Of a stretch of DNA of 32,668 bases, positions 29,063 to 32,668 are shown piece by piece. The notes under the pieces are model-generated. The model was not told where the DNA came from and did no database searches. It saw nothing but the letters and a program-made list of their open reading frames with translations. The number at the start of each line of letters is the position of its first letter. Within the stretch, counting starts at the first letter, position 1. Location: the NCBI GenBank assembly GCA_947624865.1, contig CANQMH010000015.1, positions 1 to 32,668 of the forward strand. The letters are read 5' to 3'. Both the position numbers and the translations under genes were made by a program. This DNA is from an uncultured Clostridia bacterium (GTDB lineage: Bacteria; Bacillota; Clostridia; Oscillospirales; Acutalibacteraceae).

Positions 29063-29800
29063 TTATATTACGAAGCCGCCGTTAACCCCTAAAATCTGAC
29101 CCGTAATGAATTTTGCCTTGTCACTGCACAAAAATACCGCAGAATCTGCAATATCCTTCGGTGTGCCTAATGTGTTGAGCGGAGTTTCGTCTTTAAGCTC
29201 TTCTATTGTCTGTTCATCAAAGCTTTTCATCATATCAGTCATTATAACGCCGGGACAAATGCAATTTACACGAATTCCCGAAAGTCCCACTTCCTTGGCA
29301 AGCGCTTTTGTAAGACCGATTATTCCCGCCTTTGCGGCGCTGTAGTGTACCTCGCACGAAGCTCCGACCTGCCCCCACATTGAACTGATATTTAAAATCA
29401 CGCCTCTGTGATTTTTTATCATATATCTTTTCAAAGCTTCCTGTGTACAGTTAAAAACGCCGTCAAGATTGACGCCAATCATATTTTTCCATTCATCATC
29501 AGTAATGTCGGTAAAGAGCTTTTGCTGTGCAATACCGGCGTTGTTGATAAGTACGTCTATGTTTCCGAAAATCTTGTCAATTGAATCAAACATATTATTT
29601 ACCGAGTGACGGTCAGAAACATCTGCCTGAGACGTAATTGCATCAACGCCGTAGCTTTCACGCAGTATTTTTGCAAGATTTTCTGCTCCCATTTTATTTT
29701 TGTTATAATGGATTACTATGTTGTAGCCTGCCTGGGCAAAGGCAACAGACAGCGCAGAGCCGATTCCTCCGGCTCCGCCGGTAATTAAGACAGTTTTCAT
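29063..29800 (-). CDS. YmfI-like short-chain reductase, possible EF-P 5-aminopentanone reductase
   Basis: The SDR has 245 residues. TGGAGGIG is at 7–14, NNAG near 88, and the catalytic Tyr/Lys in HYSAAKAG. The stretch SSMWGQVGASCEVHYSAAKA resembles the SSIWGETGASCEVLYSMAKG region I recall from Bacillus subtilis YmfI, which reduces the 5-aminopentanone modification on elongation factor P. The end is ITGQILGVNGGFVI. It differs clearly from the FabG at 11214 and is not in the fab cluster. Only similarity supports the role; efp is not in the window. A general 3-oxoacyl reductase remains possible. It is a single gene; a GAGGAAAAAT site precedes the ATG. Confidence 0.6.
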   Translation of the reverse strand: MKTVLITGGAGGIGSALSVAFAQAGYNIVIHYNKNKMGAENLAKILRESYGVDAITSQADVSDRHSVNNMFDSIDKIFGNIDVLINNAGIAQQKLFTDITDDEWKNMIGVNLDGVFNCTQEALKRYMIKNHRGVILNISSMWGQVGASCEVHYSAAKAGIIGLTKALAKEVGLSGIRVNCICPGVIMTDMMKSFDEQTIEELKDETPLNTLGTPKDIADSAVFLCSDKAKFITGQILGVNGGFVI

Positions 29801-29874
29801 ATTTTTCCTCTTTTATCTAAGTTTATGGGTAGTACAGTATTAAAAAGGTGTCAGAACTTTATTATTTTAAATAC

Positions 29875-29898
29875 AGGGACGATGTTTACATCGTCCCT
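29875..29898 (-). terminator. Terminator after glnS
   Basis: AGGGACGATG (29875–29884) pairs perfectly with CATCGTCCCT (29889–29898) around a 4-base loop. On the minus strand it lies 22 bases after the glnS stop and is followed by GTATTTAAAAT, a modest T tail. Confidence 0.7.
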
Positions 29899-29920
29899 TT
29901 CCATTGCGCAAATGTATATT

Positions 29921-31615
29921 TTATTTCTTTTTAAAACCGTCCTTTAAACTTACGCTGCGGTTGAACACAAGATGTTCGGGCGAACTGTCCTTGTTGTCAA
30001 CACAGAAATATCCGAGCCTCATAAACTGAAAACTCTTTGGAGCAACAGCATTCGCAAGACTTTTTTCTGCTTTGCAGTTTGTGAGTATTTCAAGCGAATT
30101 AGGATTAAGGTAATCAAGGAAATTACGGTCACCTGTATCGGGGTCGGGTACAGTAAAGAGATTATCATAAAGACGAACTTCTGCATCAGAGCAATTATTT
30201 GCATCGACCCAATGTATCGTACCTCTTACTTTTCTGCCATCGGGAGTATTTCCGCCTCTGGTTTCGGGGTCATATTCTGCATACACTTCAACCACATTGC
30301 CGTTTTCGTCTTTTTTACAGCCGGTGCATTTTACAATGTAGGTTGATTTCAGACGGACTTCGTTTCCGGGATAAAGACGCTGATACTTTTTAATTGGGGT
30401 TTCCATAAAGTCATCGGATTCAATGTAGCACTCTCTTGAAAATGTTACCGTACGAGTGCCGTCTTCGGGGCGGTTAGGATTATTTTCCACCTCAAACTTT
30501 TCGGTTTTATCCTCAGGATAGTTTGTGATAATGAGTTTAATCGGGCGAAGTACGCACATAACACGCTGCGCGCTTTCGTTTAAATCGTCACGCAGGCAAT
30601 GCTCAAGAAAGCTGTATTCAACAATAGAGTTTACTTTGGAAACACCAATTTGGTCAATAAATGAGCGTATTGACTTGGGCGTATATCCGCGCCTGCGCAG
30701 ACCGCACAGAGTGGGCATTCTGGGGTCGTCCCAGCCGTTTACATAGTTGTTCTCAACAAGCTCGCGCAGTTTGCGCTTTGACATTACAGTATTGTTGATT
30801 CCAAGACGAGCAAACTCAATCTGACGAGGCTTGCAGGGCGCGGAGATATTGTTGATTACCCAGTCATAAAGCGGACGGTGCGCTTCAAATTCCAGCGAGC
30901 AAAGGCTGTGAGTAATACCCTCGATTGCATCCTCAATCGGATGGGCGAAGTCATACATAGGATAAATGCACCATTTGTCGCCTGTTCTGTGGTGCTTTAA
31001 ACGGTTGATTCTGTAGATTACGGGGTCGCGCATATTAAAGTTGCCTGATGCAAGGTCGATTTTTGCACGCAGGGTCATTTTACCGTCCTCAAATTCACCG
31101 TTTTTCATACGTTCAAACAGGTCAAGACTTTCTTCAACAGGACGGTCGCGAAACGGACTTTTTGCAGGAGTCTGAGTATCGCCTCTGTATTCTCTAACCT
31201 GTTCGGGTGTAAGCTCACAGACATAAGCAAGTCCCTTTTTAATTAGTTCGACGGCATAATCATACATTTGTTCAAAATATTCAGACGCATAGTAGAATCT
31301 GTCGTCCCAGTCAAATCCGAGCCACTTAATGTCCTCTTTTATTGCGTCAACGTACTCAACATCCTCTTTGGTGGGATTAGTATCGTCCATTCTGAGATTG
31401 CACATACCGCCAAACTTTTCGGCTGTGCCGAAGTTTATGCAGATAGCCTTTGCGTGACCTATATGCAGATAACCGTTAGGCTCGGGGGGAAAACGTGTGT
31501 GTACTTTCTTACCCTCAAATTTACCGCCTTCGGCAGTATCTTCTTTTATAAAATCGTGAATGAAATTACCCTGCATAATTTCTTCATTTTCAATATTTTT
31601 TATTTCTTCAGCCAT
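29921..31615 (-). CDS. glnS: Glutaminyl-tRNA synthetase
   Basis: The class I synthetase has 564 residues. HIGH is exact at 51–54 ([20 protein letters not shown]), followed by the [12 protein letters not shown] motif. KMSKS takes the form [10 protein letters not shown]. The C-terminal beta-barrel anticodon domains run from about 345 and include [17 protein letters not shown] and [10 protein letters not shown]. It charges tRNA-Gln directly. Many Firmicutes lack GlnRS and use GatCAB amidation; some Clostridia have GlnRS, usually thought to be acquired by transfer. AAGGACGG precedes the start. It lies 39 bp after gltX, in the same operon. Confidence 0.96.
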   Translation of the reverse strand: MAEEIKNIENEEIMQGNFIHDFIKEDTAEGGKFEGKKVHTRFPPEPNGYLHIGHAKAICINFGTAEKFGGMCNLRMDDTNPTKEDVEYVDAIKEDIKWLGFDWDDRFYYASEYFEQMYDYAVELIKKGLAYVCELTPEQVREYRGDTQTPAKSPFRDRPVEESLDLFERMKNGEFEDGKMTLRAKIDLASGNFNMRDPVIYRINRLKHHRTGDKWCIYPMYDFAHPIEDAIEGITHSLCSLEFEAHRPLYDWVINNISAPCKPRQIEFARLGINNTVMSKRKLRELVENNYVNGWDDPRMPTLCGLRRRGYTPKSIRSFIDQIGVSKVNSIVEYSFLEHCLRDDLNESAQRVMCVLRPIKLIITNYPEDKTEKFEVENNPNRPEDGTRTVTFSRECYIESDDFMETPIKKYQRLYPGNEVRLKSTYIVKCTGCKKDENGNVVEVYAEYDPETRGGNTPDGRKVRGTIHWVDANNCSDAEVRLYDNLFTVPDPDTGDRNFLDYLNPNSLEILTNCKAEKSLANAVAPKSFQFMRLGYFCVDNKDSSPEHLVFNRSVSLKDGFKKK

Positions 31616-31654
31616 ATAAACCGTCCTTCCGTAATAGTAATTTTGCGGTTTTTA

Positions 31655-32668
31655 TCAATTGAGAATTTCAAGTCCCTTTTCAAGTCGGGAAAGTGATTCG
31701 TCTCTGCCTAAAATATCAAGAATTTCTACAGCTCCGCCCGGAGTAACCGTTTTGCCTGCTGCCGCAATTCGCACGGGCCACATAACAGTACCGTTTTTAA
31801 GCTCCTTTTCAACCGCCATATTGATAAGGCAGTCGTGAATTGAGGTGTTGTTCCATTCGGGCATAGCTTTTAAGCGTTCATATGCCTCAAGCAGAACGGC
31901 GGGCGAGTTTTCAAGATTAGTCTTGCTCTTTTTGTTTATAAACAAATCCTTTTCATATTCGGGAAGCTCTGCAAAAAAGTCGAGCATTTCTGGAATTTGT
32001 GTAAGCTTAGTTGTGCGCTTCTGCAAAATTTCGGCGAATTTTTCGTATGGCATTTCCTTATCGCCGAACACCTTTTTATAGTATGGCATGGCAATCTTTG
32101 TAAATTCATCTGCACTCATAGCTTTGATATATTCGCCGTTAAACCAAGAAAGCTTGTCATAGTCAAAAACAGCAGGTGATTTGCTTATTCCGTCAATCGA
32201 GAAAACTTTTTCAAGCTCTTCCAAAGTAAAAATTTCCTGATTGTCCTTTGGACACCATCCAAGAAGGGCAATGTAGTTTATTATAGCTTCAGGGAGATAG
32301 CCCTCGTCAATCAAATCATAAAAGCCTGTTGCGCCGTGACGCTTTGAAAGTTTTGAAACATTGCCGTCCTCATCTTTTCCCATAATAAGGGGAAGATGAA
32401 TGTATGTGGGAATTTCCCAGCCAAAGGCTTTATAAAGCAGGTTATATTTAGGCGTTGAGCTAAGATATTCGCATCCGCGTACAACATGAGTAATGCCCAT
32501 TGTATGATCGTCAATTACGTTTGCGAAGTTGTAGGTGGGGTAGCCGTCTGTCTTAATTAATATCTGATCCTGAAGCTCGGAGTTTTCAACCGTTATTTCA
32601 CCGAAAACTGCGTCAATGAATGTTGTGCTGCCCTCAATAGGCATCTTCTGACGGATGACATACGGTAC
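31655..32668 (-). CDS. gltX: Glutamyl-tRNA synthetase, C-terminal two-thirds (5' end outside window)
   Basis: The frame runs open to the window edge and gives 337 residues of GluRS. Visible are KTDGYPTYNFANVIDDHTMGITHVVRGCEYLSSTPK at the start of the catalytic core's second half, the KMSKS motif as KLSKRHGATGF, the stem-contact helical region, and the anticodon-binding helices ending MWPVRIAAAGKTVTPGGAVE and LSRLEKGLEILN. The HIGH motif and N-terminal Rossmann half are outside. It charges tRNA-Glu. With glnS encoded next to it, the enzyme need not misacylate tRNA-Gln, but discrimination cannot be read from this fragment. Confidence 0.95.
   Translation of the reverse strand, partial: VPYVIRQKMPIEGSTTFIDAVFGEITVENSELQDQILIKTDGYPTYNFANVIDDHTMGITHVVRGCEYLSSTPKYNLLYKAFGWEIPTYIHLPLIMGKDEDGNVSKLSKRHGATGFYDLIDEGYLPEAIINYIALLGWCPKDNQEIFTLEELEKVFSIDGISKSPAVFDYDKLSWFNGEYIKAMSADEFTKIAMPYYKKVFGDKEMPYEKFAEILQKRTTKLTQIPEMLDFFAELPEYEKDLFINKKSKTNLENSPAVLLEAYERLKAMPEWNNTSIHDCLINMAVEKELKNGTVMWPVRIAAAGKTVTPGGAVEILDILGRDESLSRLEKGLEILN

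Noticed and set aside
31616..31654. A T-box leader for the aminoacyl-tRNA synthetase genes
   Set aside because: The gaps before glnS and argS are 39 and 10 bp, too short, and contain no T-box sequence. The gltX leader is outside the window.
1..32668. CRISPR arrays, tRNA or rRNA genes, insertion sequences, prophage genes
   Set aside because: No regularly spaced repeats, no cloverleaf or rRNA sequence and no transposase, integrase or phage protein were seen on either strand.

Overview
The window looks like a chromosomal segment of a low-to-moderate GC, spore-forming-lineage Clostridia, most likely Oscillospiraceae/Ruminococcaceae. This rests on a type III glutamine synthetase, FabK as the only enoyl-ACP reductase, a murI–DUF1934–argS block, a BofC-C-like protein, and clear AGGAGG-type ribosome binding sites and sigma-A promoters. 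It is mostly core metabolism, with a few accessory or decaying stretches. No rRNA, tRNA, CRISPR array, phage or insertion sequence was recognised.

Layout. 1–2272 (+): end of type III glutamine synthetase, then an ammonium channel fused to a PII domain (nitrogen assimilation). 2341–3192 (-): a DUF11 repeat protein. 3408–8504 (-): class A penicillin-binding protein, homoserine dehydrogenase and aspartokinase, followed by a dispersed repeat and a terminator. 8797–9117 (+): small exported BofC-C-like protein. 9174–17363 (+): fatty-acid synthesis operon fabK-fabD-fabG-fabF-accB-fabZ-accC-accD-accA with its own promoter and terminator, lacking acpP and fabH. 17379–20418 (-): zinc-ribbon membrane protein and FeoB. 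20535–20815 (+): remnant of a YdcF/DUF218 gene, overlapped by a small convergent gene. 21122–24208 (-): murI, DUF1934 and argS. 24288–28966 (+): conserved unknown gene, then rpmG-secE-nusG-rplK-rplA-rplJ-rplL with L1-type and L10-type leader structures. 28970–32668 (-): second copy of the dispersed repeat, a YmfI-like reductase, glnS and the 3' part of gltX.

How the genes work together. The fab/acc block encodes all four acetyl-CoA carboxylase subunits plus malonyl transfer and every elongation step except initiation (FabH) and the carrier protein itself. glnN and amt-PII are adjacent and together import and fix ammonium. The hom-lysC pair supplies the aspartate-family branch point, and the PBP, MurI and lysC link to peptidoglycan precursor supply and assembly. 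gltX and glnS charge tRNA with Glu and Gln, and the YmfI-like enzyme may modify elongation factor P.

Most unusual items: the Amt–PII fusion without the classical uridylylation tyrosine; a pair of about 78% identical structured intergenic repeats, each lying between the stop codon of a minus-strand gene and a terminator; the broken YdcF-like gene with an overlapping small gene whose ribosome binding site lies inside a hairpin; and two L1-binding-like RNA motifs in one ribosomal operon. I see no clearly new multi-gene system. The repeat element is the best candidate for undescribed biology.
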